64,000 nt of DNA from the NCBI GenBank assembly GCA_019914945.1, contig CM034103.1, positions 8,060,001 through 8,124,000 on the forward strand. The letters are read 5' to 3'. The translations under genes were made by a program, and so were the position numbers. The notes beneath the pieces were generated by a model that ran no database searches, was not told where the DNA came from, and was given only the letters and a program-made list of their open reading frames with translations. Each line of letters begins with the position of its first letter. Positions within the stretch are counted from its first letter, which is position 1. This document shows, piece after piece, positions 1 through 13,636 of this stretch. The DNA comes from Typha latifolia (Eukaryota; Streptophyta; Magnoliopsida; Poales; Typhaceae).

Positions 1-1705
1 CTCATGGGTGTCCTCACCCTGCGTCATTGAGTACCGCAAGGATTACGTCATCCTATTATTCTCTTTCTCTATCTTAAATATCCTAAATGGTATAACTCTC
101 GTCGATTGATAATAAATCATCAATCGCCCAGCGAAACGGCTACCTAATTGTCTAGGATTAACAGAATAAGACCTTAGGCATAGGCTCTAATATATATAAG
201 TATAAGAATATCCCCTACCCCTAACCCTAGCTGAGGAGATGTTGGGCATTGTTGAGATGCAGTAGTCACTCCCTTTATGACCGCGCATGTGTGCAAGTGG
301 CATGATAGTATACAACATAATAAGCACAATGAAACACATTATTATCATAATTTACATGTTAGCACATATGTGCATGCCCAATAAATATGCGTAGAATCAT
401 GATATGCAAAATCTTACCGAACAACAAAATAATTTATCATGCATAACGTGTAATAATAACCGTAAGGAAAACATATGCACATGCATGCTATGAATGTGAT
501 GATGTCATAAGGTAAGTTATTTTATTTTCTACACTACTATAAGATTATAAGAGTTTCAATATTAGTTGTAACTACGCCACGAGATCATCATCATAGAGTA
601 CGAAGTCCATCTCGATAAGAAAAGTAAATAAAGAGCATGAGCACAATATTACTATCACTAACTAGTTAAATAATTTTATTGATGGTTACTACAGGCTTGG
701 GCAGGTCCATCTCGTAATTTTTACTTTTATTAATCAGATAGAGCCGGTATAGTTATACCAAGGCATGACGCGTTAAATACAAATTTTGCTAAAAAGTTGA
801 TAGGAGAAAAAGAACAAAATCACATTCTTTGCTGATAAAATTAATATCTGTTTAGATTAAACAAAGCATATTAAATTCTTTTATTTTAAGAAATTCAGAG
901 AATAACAAGTCAAAATCAATTGAGGAAAGATTCATAAATTCTATCAAACTCCTAAATAAAATAATACAAGTAAAATTATCTAAACATCACCTAACTAATT
1001 AGATGTTAGCTGCTAATTACAATACTGGGTTAATCTATAAAGAAATCAAACATTAAATGTATCTGATATATATGGTAAGAATAATGCAGAGCTTCAAATT
1101 TCAGATCATAAGATGAACCATTGACATTACTAAAAGATATAGGAATGTTACTCAATGGTTTCCCCAAACTAACTAAAAAATTATATTATTTCAGCAACTT
1201 TAGCTTTAGGGCATAATTCCATCCAACATTAATTTGTGCACCATAAATTAAAAACATACACTAGGTAATAACTATCATATTACCTTGAGTTACAAAAGAT
1301 TTTTACTTACGAGGTGCCACAATTGTAGAAACTGACTATAGGGCTTTGGGGCTTTTTGGTTGATGTGGGTTAGAGCTCAAGGTCTATTCTCCGGTGGCAA
1401 AGATCCATGGATTTGTAGAGATGAGATGAGAAGAAGAGAGGAGAAAAGGAGAAAAATGAGAAGATGATAAGTCAAATCCAAGAAATCCTACACACAGCTA
1501 CCAGAAGTTAAATCCAAGAATTTTTTTTTAGTGTGTGAGATAGAAATAAGTTGATGACAAGTCAAATCTAAGAAATCCTAAAAAAGAAAACCTATCACAA
1601 CTCAAGAAAAAAAGAAGAAGCAAAGTTAAGGGTTTTAAAAATAAAATTCTTTCCCAACTCATCTTCTCCCTTCTTGCCCAAATTGCATTATCCTTACTTA
1701 TTATC
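1..1705. other. AT-rich intergenic stretch, no gene seen
   Basis: No convincing reading frame, splice pattern or RNA gene is visible. The sequence is AT-rich, with several direct and inverted short motifs of the kind seen in old transposon debris. The last bases (1701-1705, TTATC) are the left target-site duplication of the LTR-like element that follows. Confidence 0.5.
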
Positions 1706-2638
1706 TGTAACGCCCCGCCCGGCATGGGCACGTGCACACCCACGTGCCCACACGGCCGCGCACGTGACAAGACGGGTGGGGTCCGTCACGCATAGATACT
1801 CTCCTGTACACATATAATCATGACATCATCAAATACTACCTGCTAACATATGAATATCCCAGTCTACAATAATATTACATTAAACCACTACATAATCTGG
1901 CAGGACCCACACAGGCCACAACAAACTATCAAGATACAACTAAAATGACTAATATAAGAGTACATTATGATTCGACCTATATTATACAATTCATCGTCTA
2001 ATACAACAGAGTACAAATATCAAATACTAGTACAACTAAATTCCTATATAAACTATCATCTATACCATCTCGCATCTATAGCTCACCTCATCATCGCTCT
2101 AAAATATATTCTCAAGATATCTCAAGTTGCTATCACATACCACGTATCTGAGGGGGTTAGAAAAGAAATAAATAGAGTCATGAGCAAAAGGCTCAGTGAA
2201 TAGACCTTACCCCGAATCAGTGATGTCAAACAGAGAGTAAATCATGTATTGGATAATATGAATCAGAAAGTAGCATGATGCCATGTATGAACATGTATAT
2301 ATGTATCCTCAATGACATATATATGAATGAAATAAATTCTCATGAATGAGCATATTATATCATCAACCAAAAATATATCACATGATAAAATTACCATATA
2401 ACATCACCGAATATAACGACATATCATATATAACAATTATGATCCAATGAAACTGGTCACATCAATAATGATGCATGATGCATGCCAACCACTAGATAAT
2501 CGTATATGTTAGAGCTAGATATAATCCACATATCTCTCACTATCACAATCATCCGTCTCAACTCTAAATATCATCCACCATGCTGGACTACGGTACCCAA
2601 TCCCAAACTCGATAAACATCATGTCACAAGCTCAGAGC

Positions 2639-2825
2639 ATACCCTGTCATATGCTAAGAGTATCTCTGTAGATAAATCATACCCTGCCATATGCTAAGGG
2701 TATCTTAGAAGAAAGTAATCATACGTTGCTATACGCTAAGGATATATCAATGATAGTTGTACCCTGTCATACGCTAAGAGTACAACCGTCAGCCATCACC
2801 ATACTCTGCCATACGCTAAGAGTAT
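2639..2825. repeat. Five-unit array of imperfect hairpins (ATACCCTGYCATAYGCTAAG type)
   Basis: Five 25-base units start at 2639, 2679, 2721, 2759 and 2801, spaced 38-42 bases apart. Each has the form ATACCCT-loop-AAGGGTAT (or close variants such as GTACCCT...AGAGTAC), so each can fold into a short stem of 6-8 pairs. Partial equivalents occur in the related copies near 7330-7395 and 12285-12300, so the hairpin belongs to the repeat family. The amplification to five units is seen here. Confidence 0.7.
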
Positions 2826-4253
2826 GTCTAGTACCAGTCCGAACCAGATACCGTTCCAGCTATCACATCATATCACATCACATCACATCACATACACATG
2901 TACTCTTATGATTTCCTATACATGATAAATCATATGCATATATTCAGTACGATAACAAATCATACAACTCAGGAATTTAGGTGGTAAAGAAGTCAAGAGA
3001 AAAATAATGCAATGCCGACTCTAAACATGTATCTAACACATGTATACTTTTGCTAGTCTATCACATGCATACTCATAATAGAGATTATCTCGACATAAAA
3101 ACCATAACAGTATAATCATCTCTATATATCACTAATGTACTCATATCTCATATCAGCCTAATCAAATGCATGATAAAATATGTTTGACTGAAATCATCTC
3201 TAGATAAAATCATATAATCATGCTGGAGGCCAAAACATGTGTGTACATAAGATATAATATATCCTAATTTGACAAAGGCATATAGGGGATAAGACTACTC
3301 ACCACTACTGCAATTACTAAACCACCACTCGTTCACGTTGCTACGACCATGATCAAGCCTCGATTGCTAAGTCCACGGGGTCTTGAACAGGGGGGTCGGA
3401 ATCTGAAATTATTTAAGTAGTATGATGTTAGCCGTTTATCTAATTAAAATCCGTTCATGTAATATATGATAATTTAAAAGGTTTTAGAATTTTTGCTTAT
3501 CTTTATAACTAGTTAGATTTTTAATTACAAATAAAAAAATATAAATATAAATATAGATGAAAACCTAACTATAATTATATCTTGATTAATTAGAAATTAC
3601 TTTATAAAATAATAAATAAATACATAAGCCTAGTATTTTATTTATTACAAAAATAACAATATATAATAAATTAATAGAATTACTTAAAATGTATATCATA
3701 AGAATATTAGAATATATATCTGATAATTATAATTTACAGATCTATCTATTAATCTAATATACATATAAGTAAATAAATAACTAAATAAATATACGTATGA
3801 CCTATATTTATGTGTAATAGTTTATAACCTAATCAATCATTAATTAATTATAATTAGCAATAATCATAATGATGAAAATGTATTAACATAAATAATGTCT
3901 AAATATATTTGTATTAATTAATACAGAAATACCTAAGTAAAATAATGAATAATAAAAATTAACAAAAACATTAAGGGATCACTAGTACTAGTGCTGGGCT
4001 TGGCCCAGCACTGCCCTCCCCACCAGCACCGAGCCCAGCACTGTTGCAGAAAATAAGGAGAAAAAGCAGCTGAGGAAGAAGAAGAAGAAAGGGAGAAGGA
4101 AGAAGAAGGAAGAAGAAAAAGAGAAGAGAAGAAGGGGAGGGAGTTGCGGACCCGGGCCGGCGGGGAGGGCACTGGCCACTGCTGGCCAGCCAGCGGCCGG
4201 CCTTTTGCCGACGGCTCGGCTCCGACGAGCCCGACCCCGGGCAAGAAAGAGAA

Positions 4254-4256
<3 letters not shown>

Positions 4257-4300
<44 letters not shown>
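4257..4300. repeat. (GA)n microsatellite
   Basis: An almost perfect GA run. It is the polypurine/polypyrimidine tract of the enclosing LTR-like element; the related copies carry CT or GA runs at the same relative place. Confidence 0.95.
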
Positions 4301-4304
<4 letters not shown>

Positions 4305-4824
4305 GAGAGATAAAAGGCGGTGGAGGAGGGGTAGTGGCGGTGCCGGGGCCAGCTGGCCGCAGCCGGTTGGCTGCGACAGCGGCCGCGGGCGCGTGCATGG
4401 GCATGAGGCCGGCCACAATGTGGCCGGTCGCATCGTGCCCCTTATTTTTTTATTTTTTTATTTTTTAAGATTGGGTTGTTACATTATCCTAGCATTCTTT
4501 TCCCTTCTTACCCTAACATCCTCCTCCATTTTTACCTTCATTTCAAATTTTCCTTTTCTCCTCTCTTGCCTAAACAATCTCCTTCTTCGCTCTAACAGTT
4601 TTCTTTTCTTCCAAGCTATCTATTTATGTTAATTTATCTATAGATATGTTAGTTTATTTTGTGTAATTAGAATATATAATATTATTGAGTTTTGTCAGTT
4701 TATCTCCACAGATTTTATTGTTGGCAGTAACAATCTGATTCCAAAGAGTCACAATTAATTCGATCAAAATAATATATATAACTTACAGATTACAGAATAT
4801 AAAATTCTGAATAGTCGAGTCTAC

Positions 4825-5434
4825 TGTTGGACACTATCTCCTTAAGACCAGTTCGCCCTCCACCGATCGCCCTTGCCGGGAACAAGTGGACGTCGGTCTC
4901 CCAGGATACAACGACTGCCTTGCACTGGAAAGGAAGCAGCTTTCTAATGCCTTGATTGAACCTGAACTGTGCTATACTCTCTTTCGGATGCAGACTCGAC
5001 TCTAGAAGGAATGAACCAAGTTTTTCTTCTCTGATGTTGTTTTTTTAATTATGCAGACTGACAGCCTATTTATAGAGGTAAACAGGCTTGACGAAAAGAT
5101 GCAAAATGTCACCGAATGGATGCACCATTTCGGGTCAAAACTAATTTATAGTTACACTGTGAAGGGATGCACCATTTGGGTCGGGTTCAATCAACTAACT
5201 GATTGAACTGTTTATCGAAGGGACACACCACTTCGACCCCGAACCAAACCAGATTTAAACCCGTATCAGGCAAAAAATTAAAATTGGACTTGACCCGTGG
5301 GTGCGAACCGAACCGAGCCGGGCGGCGAGCGTGTGTGTGAGTTGAGTTGCATAGTAACCTTTACCCACAAAATAGGTACCCCTTTTGGGGCCCAAAGCCC
5401 ATAAGGAGTTTGTTACTTATATACCATACTAACA
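4825..5434 (-). mobile_element. Probable solo LTR of another retrotransposon family
   Basis: On the minus strand the block reads TGTTAGTATGG... to ...GTGTCCAACA, with TG...CA ends, and contains a TATA-like CTATAAATAG (plus strand 5068-5078) followed by a transcribed-leader-like region. The arrangement fits U3-R-U5 of a plant LTR of about 610 bases. The flanking five bases do not match (TCTAC and TTTCT), so the ends or the solo status are uncertain. No coding region is attached. Confidence 0.5.
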
Positions 5435-6979
5435 TTTCTCAAATATCCAATATGGTACTAAACTTCCTTTTCTTTATTTTCAATTGCCATGATACCCACT
5501 TTAGAGTCAATTTTCATTCACTTCTCTTCATGGATTTGACTAAGTGAATATTTGACAATAAAGTACACTTTGAGCTAAATTAATTCCACCATTAAACCAT
5601 CATTAATAATGTGTGGGCTCCACTTAAAACTTAGCTCAAAGTTAATAAAATTTATGTCAAAAACATGAAATTACTAACATTTACTAATTTATTTATGTAA
5701 TTTGTTATGGAATTCATAAATAATACTCTCATAATCCATAAATGTATCTATTGAAACTTACAGATATTATCGCAGAATTCAGAGATAATATCCCAGAATC
5801 TAAAGATAATATTTCAATAATCCGTATAAGTTTTAATATCTATAGATAATTAATGATAGTTAAATTATATTAAATTAATATTCTCATAATATATGCATTT
5901 ACAAAATATATGGATATTATTGCGGAATTAATGCAGAATCCACAAATACTAATTTTGAAAGCCTAGGACAATATCTTTGAAACCATACATAATATTTCAG
6001 TAACATATATTAAAAGAAATCAATATATACATATAGAAGTATAATTATAAGAGAATCCTTAAAAAAAAATCAAATCCCGTGATTGATGTTAGATATAATG
6101 ACATAGCAAACACTTGATTATTTGCATCATCAGAGATATTTTATAAGATCTTATGTTGCACCATTCTATTTTGCATTTTGAAAATCTCTTCTTTCTTACC
6201 TTTGCATTTTTGTATTGGAATGGTCTTCTTTTCTTATCTTTTTGCTTCAGTCTGATTCTCACTATTCGAGTTAAAAAATTAACATATAAGAATATGTCAT
6301 AGATTCAAATTAAGTTGTTCAATAGAGTTCTCTCGTAAAATAAATATTATAGAAATAGTTGTTTGAAATGATTATTGATAAGGTTTTGATCTTAACGGCA
6401 AGAAAAAAAGTTGTTGAAGAATAGTCTCAAAAGGAGAAAAGAAATGTTCTTGTTTGTTGCTATAGGAAAGAAGAAGATGACACAATTGTTGTTTGTTGTT
6501 GTAAGAAAAAAGAATAAAGAAAACCAAATGACATTTAATAGTTTCCCTTTATATGAATGCCATTTTTTCATAACAAATGACAAACACAGGAGACAAAGCT
6601 AATTAACAATTAATGTCACAATAAAGATGAAGATAGTTTTATACCCTCGTAACAAGAAATGGGGATATTATAGTCATACATAGAATGGGTAAACTCAAAC
6701 GAGTAAAGGCAGTAAAAGGAAAATTATATTGGTTTTTCTTGTGCAAATTGTCATTTAATTTCTTTCATAACAACATGCTCGAAGAGGATGATGGGGCTCA
6801 TTTAAAGCTAGACTACAGCTCGGCTTGAGCTAGGTTTGAATACAACCAAATTGAGTCTTAACAAAAATACTAGCTAGAAATTAATTTTTAGTCGAGCCTA
6901 ACCAGAAGCCTGCTTGCTTAGGCTCGGCTCATTAACACCCCCTACATATGATAGATATATTAATAAAAAAGACATGGCA
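5435..6979. other. AT-rich stretch without a gene
   Basis: No supported gene. A short tract near 6780-6945 is rich in GAGCTCGGCTCGAGC-like words typical of decayed DNA-transposon ends, but no terminal repeats could be paired. The remainder is AT-rich and unassigned. Confidence 0.4.
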
Positions 6980-7633
6980 TTATATTACTTTTGACCTCTC
7001 TACCACTTAATTTTTCGAGGTGTATGGTCTATTACAGTACTAGATAAATATACATGATTTATTGTTGAGAAAGAATTCATGAAGTTATATCAGTAAGATA
7101 GTTGATAATAAAAGTACGCGAGTACTTGAGTAAGCACCAAGGATGGGAATGATTGAAATGATTAAGGTTGTTGATATGCGATATTTCATTGCTTACATTC
7201 GAGGTTAGCTGAGTCTAATGCACATATAATTAGACACATGTCATTCGCTAAGACATATGTAGAAAATTATCCCTATGTGATTTTTATCAATTTGAGTGAT
7301 ATGATGGTCTAAATTGATAATAGACATACTCTTGTATATGACAGAGTACTATAATGATAATTGTCATACCCTTGTGTATGGCAAAGTATATGTTGATCTT
7401 TTAGGTAGAATTATGTGATCAAGTACTGGATGTGGGCTATGCATAGTGGTCTAGTATAGTTATTATCATTCAGAGTTGACATTAGTAATTGAGATTTTAA
7501 AAGATATATTGATGAATTCTATCATAAAATTTGTAAAAGTTAGTTTTAGCGGCACTTTCGCAAATGCTACGATTTACCGGCATTTAAAGAAATGCAACTA
7601 ATTATTAGTTTTTTTAACCGACGATTGACTAAA
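6980..7633 (+). mobile_element. Oldest copy of LTR family 'A', part 1 (5'-truncated)
   Basis: Aligns by eye with about 12000-12430 of the inner copy: shared landmarks are a paired TATACCC/GTATGGCA-type hairpin near 7360, GGGCTATGCATAGTGGTCTAGTAT-like text near 7435, and the following AT-rich segment. It is interrupted exactly at 7633/7634 by a younger family member. The interrupted sequence resumes at 13637 after a CTAAA target duplication, and again at 17455 after a second insertion, finally ending in GTGTTACA at 17573. Its 5' end is missing or too degraded to place. Confidence 0.7.
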
Positions 7634-7761
7634 TGTAACAACCTATCCTTAAAATAAAAAAGAATTAATTAATTAATTAAAAAATTTTGGGTTCCCCGTT
7701 GTCACTGCCCGTTTCTGCCACCGCCTCTCTCTCTATCTATCTCTCCCTCTCAAATGTCAGA

Positions 7762-7762
7762 T

Positions 7763-7823
<61 letters not shown>

Positions 7824-7841
7824 ATTCTCTCTTAAGCTTCC
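7762..7841. repeat. (CT)n microsatellite
   Basis: Near-perfect CT runs broken by a few bases, in the polypyrimidine tract of the LTR-like element. Further CT-rich blocks extend to about 8140. Confidence 0.95.
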
Positions 7842-8204
7842 CCATCTCGGTATGCCGACGCTGGCCACTTCGGACCACCGTCGTCGCTTCCACTGCCGTG
7901 CTACCGATGCTGGTGAGCCTCCTCCTCCTCCTTCCTCCTCTTCCTTCTTTTCTCTCTCTCCCTCTCTCTTTCTCTGTTTCTCTCTATTTCTCTCCCTCTC
8001 TCTTTCTCCCTACTACCGTCGCCTTCGACCACTTGACTCGTTGTCGAGAAGCAGCCGGTGCCCTCTCATCCCCTCCCTTTTCTTCTCTCCCTCTCTCTCT
8101 CCCTCTCCTTCTCTCTCTCTCTCTCTATCTCTCTCTTGAGTTCATCAGAACAGAGCCGCCGACGAGCCCCTCCCTGCCGACCCGGTCCCCCATCTTTCTC
8201 TTCT

Positions 8205-8255
8205 TCTCTTCTCTTCTTCTTCTTCTTCTTCTTCTTCTTCTTCTTCTTCTTCTCC
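8205..8255. repeat. (TTC)n microsatellite
   Basis: A TTC/CTT trinucleotide run of about 15 units, part of the same polypyrimidine tract. Confidence 0.95.
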
Positions 8256-9284
8256 TTTCTTAGCTATTTCTTCTGTTTCTGCAAAAATGCTGGGCTCAAC
8301 CCAGCATTGCTGATATTGCTTTTATTATTTATTTTATTTTATGTTTGTTTATTTATTTAGTTAGGTATTGCTTTCTTAACTAATGTAGATAAATTATTTA
8401 GACATTAATTATGTTCATAATAATGTATATTCTTCAACATGATGATTATTAATTATAATTAGTTTAATCAATGATTAATTTGGTTATAACTATTACGCAT
8501 AAATATTGGTAATACTTATATTTATTTATTTATTTATATTAGATTTATGTACTAATATTCATAGTATATGCACTTTAAGTAATTTTAAATAATTTATTGT
8601 ATACTATTGTGTGTAGAATAAGATACTAGTCTTATTAATTTATTTATTTATTTATTTATTATTTTGCATAATCAAGTAAATACTATATAATTTCTAATTA
8701 ATCAAGATAAGAGTAAGAATTATAAAATTTATTATAAAATAGATCTTGTCTATACTTATATCTTATTTATAATTATATAGCTTTTACTTTATAATTATAT
8801 ATTTAGAATATTTTTAAATAAAAAGAAACAAACCTTTTTCTTTATGTTATAACTAGCATTTTATGATAATAGTATAACTATAGTGTTTGAATCGTATCTA
8901 TAATATAGATCTAGTTATGTAATCAAAAATAAAAAGAAGTGATTCTAAACCTAATAAATATTTATATTTTACTTGAACTAATTCTAATTAGATAAATGAC
9001 TAACTTCATGCTACTTAAATATTTTCAAATCCCAAACCTCTTTATGTGAGACCTCGTAGACCCTATCGATGAGTTGACATTTGATTGACGGATGTGAGGG
9101 ATACGTGGTTCGGATCTTCTGATCAAATGTGAGTAGTCTTATCCCCTAGATACCTTTCTCAAATTAGGAGATATTATATATTTATATATATGCATGTTTT
9201 ACCCTCCAACATGATAATATGACTTTATCAAGAGATAATTACAATCGAGAATATTTTTTACCATGCATGTAATTATGCTGTCTA

Positions 9285-10224
9285 TTATTCTCTTTGATAA
9301 TTAAGAAAATAAGAATTAAGTTACTGCAATTAATTACGTAAAAATATACGTACATAACCCTAAAATTCCTTAGGATTAAAATAGTAATTTATATTGCAGG
9401 CATTTTGCTAAACATGGTATAATTAGAACTATATACTAGCTATGATATAATTATATTTAATTTGTATAACTTAATTACATTAAATTAACTAAGCTAACCT
9501 AATTGTGCATATATATATATATATAGAAAGAGAAGAGAGAGAAAACGAAAAAAAACAGAAAATAGAATTGCATTTAGTGCTTGGGCTCACCCCGGACCAT
9601 GCACGCAAGGCCCCCCGGGCCGAGCCCGGCGCCACTTGCGGGGTGCAGACAGAGGAGAGGACGAAAGAAGGAGGAGGAGGAGAGGAAGAAGGAAGAGAAG
9701 AAGAAGGAGAAGAAGAAAGAAAAAGAAAAAAAAAGAAGGTTGGGCCATGGGGGAGGGGTGCGGCCGCTGGTGGCCACTCAGCGGCCGGCCTCTTGCCGAC
9801 GGCTCAATCCTCCGGCGGTTCCGAGAGGAAGCCGACAAGGAGAAAAAGAGAGAGAGAGAGAGGTAGAGAGAGGGAGATAGGGAGGGAGAGAGAGAGAGGG
9901 AGGGAGGCTCACCGGAGCTAGAGGAGGTGGCGGCGGCAGTGGGTAAAGAGAGAGAGTGTTTGAGAGAGAGAGAGGAAGAGAGAAAGGTTAGCGAGAGCTC
10001 GAAAGAGAAAAGGAGAGAGAGAGAGAGAGAAAGAAAAAGGGGGAGAGTGGCGGTGGGGAGGGAGGCTGCGACGGCGGGGGCCCACCGCGCCAGCTGGCTC
10101 GGCCAGGTTGGCCGGGCCAGCGCTTGGGGCGCGTGGCGCCCATCTCGGCTGCCACTGCATGGCACGAGCTGTCGTGCCAAGCAGTGCAGGAATAATTTTT
10201 TTTTTTTAACCTTGGGTTATTACA
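9285..10224 (-). mobile_element. Inverted, truncated copy of LTR family 'A' nested in the outer copy
   Basis: On the minus strand it starts TGTAATAACCCAAGG at 10224, followed by a T/A tract, the GC-rich segment and polypyrimidine runs in the family order. The far end (the GGGCGTTACA terminus) is absent; the sequence left of the purine-rich tract becomes AT-rich and the boundary at about 9285 is approximate. The outer copy resumes at 10225. Truncation could be post-insertional deletion or an incomplete insertion. Confidence 0.6.
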
Positions 10225-10478
10225 ATTCATATACTCATTCATGACATGATGCTCTTTCTGATTTATATTATCCAGTACATGATTTACTATCTATTTGATA
10301 TCACTAATTCGAGGTAAGGTCTATTCACTAAGCTTTTTGCTCATGACTCTCTATTTATTTCTTTTCTAACCCTCTCAGATATATGGTACGTGATAATGAC
10401 TTGAGATATCTTGAGAAGATATTTTAGATTAATGAGGTGAACTATATGTGTGAGACGGTATAGATGATAATTTGTATA

Positions 10479-13277
10479 TGTAACAACCTAACCTAAAAAA
10501 ATAAAAATAAATAAAAATTATTGCATGGCACGACATGGCCAGCCTCGTGCCATGCAATGGCAAGAGGGGAGGGCGCCATGTGCCCCAGCCGTCGGCCTGG
10601 CCAACCTAGCCGGGCCAGCTAGTGCGATGGGCCCCGCCGCCACCGTGGCCTCCCTCCCCACCGCCTCTCTCTCTCTTTTTCGGTCTCTCTCTCCCTCTCT
10701 CTCTTCCCCTGCTGATGTCAGCCTGCAGCCACCGCCGGCGCCAAGTCCTCCTCCTCCGTTCCTTTCTTTTCTTCTTCTCTTCTCTTCCTTTCCTTTCTTC
10801 TTCCTTCTTCTTTCTTCTTTCTTCTTTCTTTCTTTCTTTTCTTCTTCCTTTCTTCTTCTTCTCCATTCTCGGTCCCTTCTCCTCCTCTTACTACAACAGT
10901 GCTGGGCCGCACTGTAGCAAAGAGGATTATTGTTTTTTTAATGTTAATTATATAATTATTTTCTAATGTTAGGTAAATTAGTCTATTTAGATAATTAATT
11001 ATTTTGATAATTTACACTCACTAATATAATTTTACTAAATATTTTTAGTATAATAATTTATTAATTATAATTATAAATATTGCCTATAAATTTATTTATA
11101 GTTTAGTTATTATTTATTAGATTAATATATGTAGTTTTGTTGATAATAATCTTACATTTATATTTATATTTTATATAACTATTTTTAGTATATTGTTATT
11201 GTCTAATAGTTTGTATAAAATGAAATACTAGACTTGCATATTATTTTAGTATAATAGGATAATGATTATTTTGCGTATAATTTATGATTAATTAAATAAG
11301 AATAGGTATTACAAAATAAGTATTAATAATATATTTTTAATTATATCTTTATTAAATTATATATATAGTCGCCTTTGGTTATTTATAAAAAGGAGATAAA
11401 TTACTATATACTTATTTCGTATTCTATAATTAGCAAACTAGGATTTTTATTAAATAAATATAAATTATGGTAATAGCATGTTAATATTATCACAATTAAA
11501 TTTATCCTATGAATCTAATCAATAAAATTCATATTTTACCCAAACGGATTATAATCGGATAAACAACTAACTTTATGTTACTTAAACATTTTCAGACTCC
11601 AAACCCCTTTATTTGAGACCCCATGGACCTTGCTAGTGATGTGTGACTGTTGCTTGATGGACGTGAGGGATATGTGTGTTGGATTTTCTAATCAAATGTG
11701 AGTAATCTTATCCCCTAGACATCTTTCTCAAAATTAAGAAATATTATATATTATGTACATGCATATTTTGGCCTCCAACATAATTATATGACTTTATCTA
11801 GAGATGATTTCAGTCGAGCATATTTTATCATGCATTTGATTAGGCTGATCTATGATATGAGTATGATGATGATATATAGAGATGATTAGAGATGACTATA
11901 CTATTATAGTTTTATGTCGAGATGATTTCTATCACGAGTATGCATGTGATAAACTAGCAGGCGTATGCATAACTTAGATACATGGTTGGAAACTACATTA
12001 TATGATTTTTCTCTTGATTCTTGTTCCACCTAAATTCCTATTATGCATTGACTTGTTATCGTATTGGATATATGCATATGATCTGTCATTTAGAAGGAAA
12101 GCATGAAATGTGATTGATAGGATAGTTAATAGAAAGCGTGAAGATACTCGAGTGGGCGCGAGGGTTAGGATGTGCTTGGTGGATGATTGATCGCTCGACA
12201 TAGTCGCAATCCTGTTGGCCTTATGTCTGAGGTCGTTAGTCTATGTGCGCAGCCCGGTCTGGATGGATGTTGATACCCTAGCGGGTGGCAGAGTATGCTT
12301 TGAGCCTTCGGACATGATGTTGAGACCGGGTATCGAGTGTTAACTATGCATAGTGATCTAATATGATGATTATATATAGAGATGGCATTGATGACTGAGA
12401 TGTTGAGAAATGCATATGATTTCATTATTATCTGATTATCTGATTATCGAGTGGTCAATATACATCATAGAATATTGAATTTGATATCATAGCATGGTCA
12501 TGGTCGGCATGCATTATGTGTTATATTTGAGAGAGAGTTATGATAATAGTATGACATTAAAATCTGTTTATTCATTGTCGAGGATTATATATTTTTATCA
12601 GTTATGACATGTTATCTACTTTTCATTTATTTATTATTGAGAAACATTCATATACTCATTCATGACATGATGCTCTTTATGATTCATATTATCTAGTATA
12701 TGATTTACTCTCTATTTGACATCACTAATTCGGGGTAAGGTCTATTCACTGAGCCTTTTGCTCATGACTCTCTATTTATTTCTTTTCTAACCCTCTCAGA
12801 TATGTGGTACGTGATAATGACTTGAGATATCCTGAGAAAATATTTTAGATGATGAGATAAGCTATAGGTGCGAGACGATATAGATGATAGTTTGTATAGA
12901 AATTAAGTTATATTGTTGATGGTTATATTTGTACTTTATTGTATCAGACGATGATTTGTATAGTACATGTCAGATTATAATATACTCGTGTATCAATTGT
13001 TTAGTTATATATGATTTATCATGGCCTCTTTGGGTCCTACAAGATTATGTAGTGGTCTAGTGTATATTAATGTGGACTTGGATATTCATATGATAACAGG
13101 TTCACTTGGTTAATAGTATGATTTATTTGATGATGAATTATGTGATCATGGATAGGTTAGCAGGTTTTATTCGATGATGTCATAATTTTATATGCACAGG
13201 AGTATATCTATGCGTGACGAGCCCCGCCCAACCTATCGCATGCGCTATGCGTGCACGTGCCCGTGCCTGGTAGGGAT
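10479..13277 (+). mobile_element. Inner same-orientation copy of LTR family 'A'
   Basis: Begins TGTAACAACCTAACC and runs through the polypyrimidine tract (10665-10870), the AT-rich region and a GC-rich terminal segment (13205-13275) that matches the outer copy's end at 13540-13630 but lacks the last GCGTTACA bases. After it the sequence repeats about 300 bases already read at 12955-13200, as expected where the outer copy resumes. This copy is the best uninterrupted reference for the family. Confidence 0.65.
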
Positions 13278-13636
13278 GATGATTTGTATAATACATGTCA
13301 GATTATGGTGTACTCGTGTATCAGTTGTTTAGTTGTATCTTGATGGTTTATCGTGACCTGTGTGGGTCCTGCCAGATTATGTAGTGGTCTAGTGTATATT
13401 ATGGTGGACTTGAATATTCATATGTTAACAGATTTATTTAGTTGATAATATAATTTATTTGGTGTTAGGTTATGTGAGCATGGATATGTTAGCAGGTATT
13501 ATTTCATGATGTTATGATTATATGTGCACAGGGGTATATATGTGCGTGATGGGCCCCGCCCGTCCTGTCACGTGAGCCGCACGTGCCGTGTGGGCGCGTG
13601 GGCGTGCACGTGCCCTTGCCGGGCGAGGGCGTTACA

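Larger units (their letters stand above)
1706..4483 (-). mobile_element. Solo LTR-like element (large LTR family 'A'), 2.78 kb
   Basis: On the plus strand the block begins TGTAACGCCCC and ends GGTTGTTACA, giving TG...CA ends. It is flanked by perfect 5-bp direct repeats TTATC (1701-1705 and 4484-4488), the signature of LTR-retrotransposon insertion. It has no coding capacity. Read on the minus strand it starts TGTAACAACCCAATC, passes an A/T tract, a GC-rich part and a polypyrimidine tract, then a long AT-rich part, and ends with a GC-rich segment rich in CACGTG-type words. The same order is seen in the copies at 7634-13636 and 26540-28515. Size and ends fit a solo LTR of a large-LTR Ty3/gypsy family such as Tekay/Del; that family name is inference because no internal region is present. 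Confidence 0.8.
7634..13636 (+). mobile_element. Outer nested LTR family 'A' copy with two further copies inside
   Basis: Starts TGTAACAACC and ends GGGCGTTACA, flanked by identical CTAAA (7629-7633 and 13637-13641). The body can be followed as 7634 to about 9285, then 10225-10478, then about 13278-13636; the gaps are filled by an inverted copy and a same-orientation copy of the same family. Resumption points are recognisable because the inner copy supplies the uninterrupted order: CATATACTCATTCATGACAT at 10229 equals that at 12652, and TTTGTATA before 10479 corresponds to that before 12903. No protein is encoded; the apparent long frames are low-complexity CT/GA translations. Confidence 0.75.

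Noticed and set aside
3933..4468. Several overlapping frames of 87-142 codons on both strands
   Set aside because: Low-complexity translations of GA/CT and GC-rich tracts inside the solo LTR; no family resemblance, codon structure or conserved motif.
7687..8360. Serine/leucine-rich frames of 100-169 codons
   Set aside because: Pure consequence of CT and TTC microsatellites in an LTR-like element.
9505..10966. Many Glu/Arg/Lys- or Ser/Pro-rich frames up to 197 codons
   Set aside because: Translations of purine/pyrimidine tracts in nested LTR copies; present on both strands and in several frames at once.
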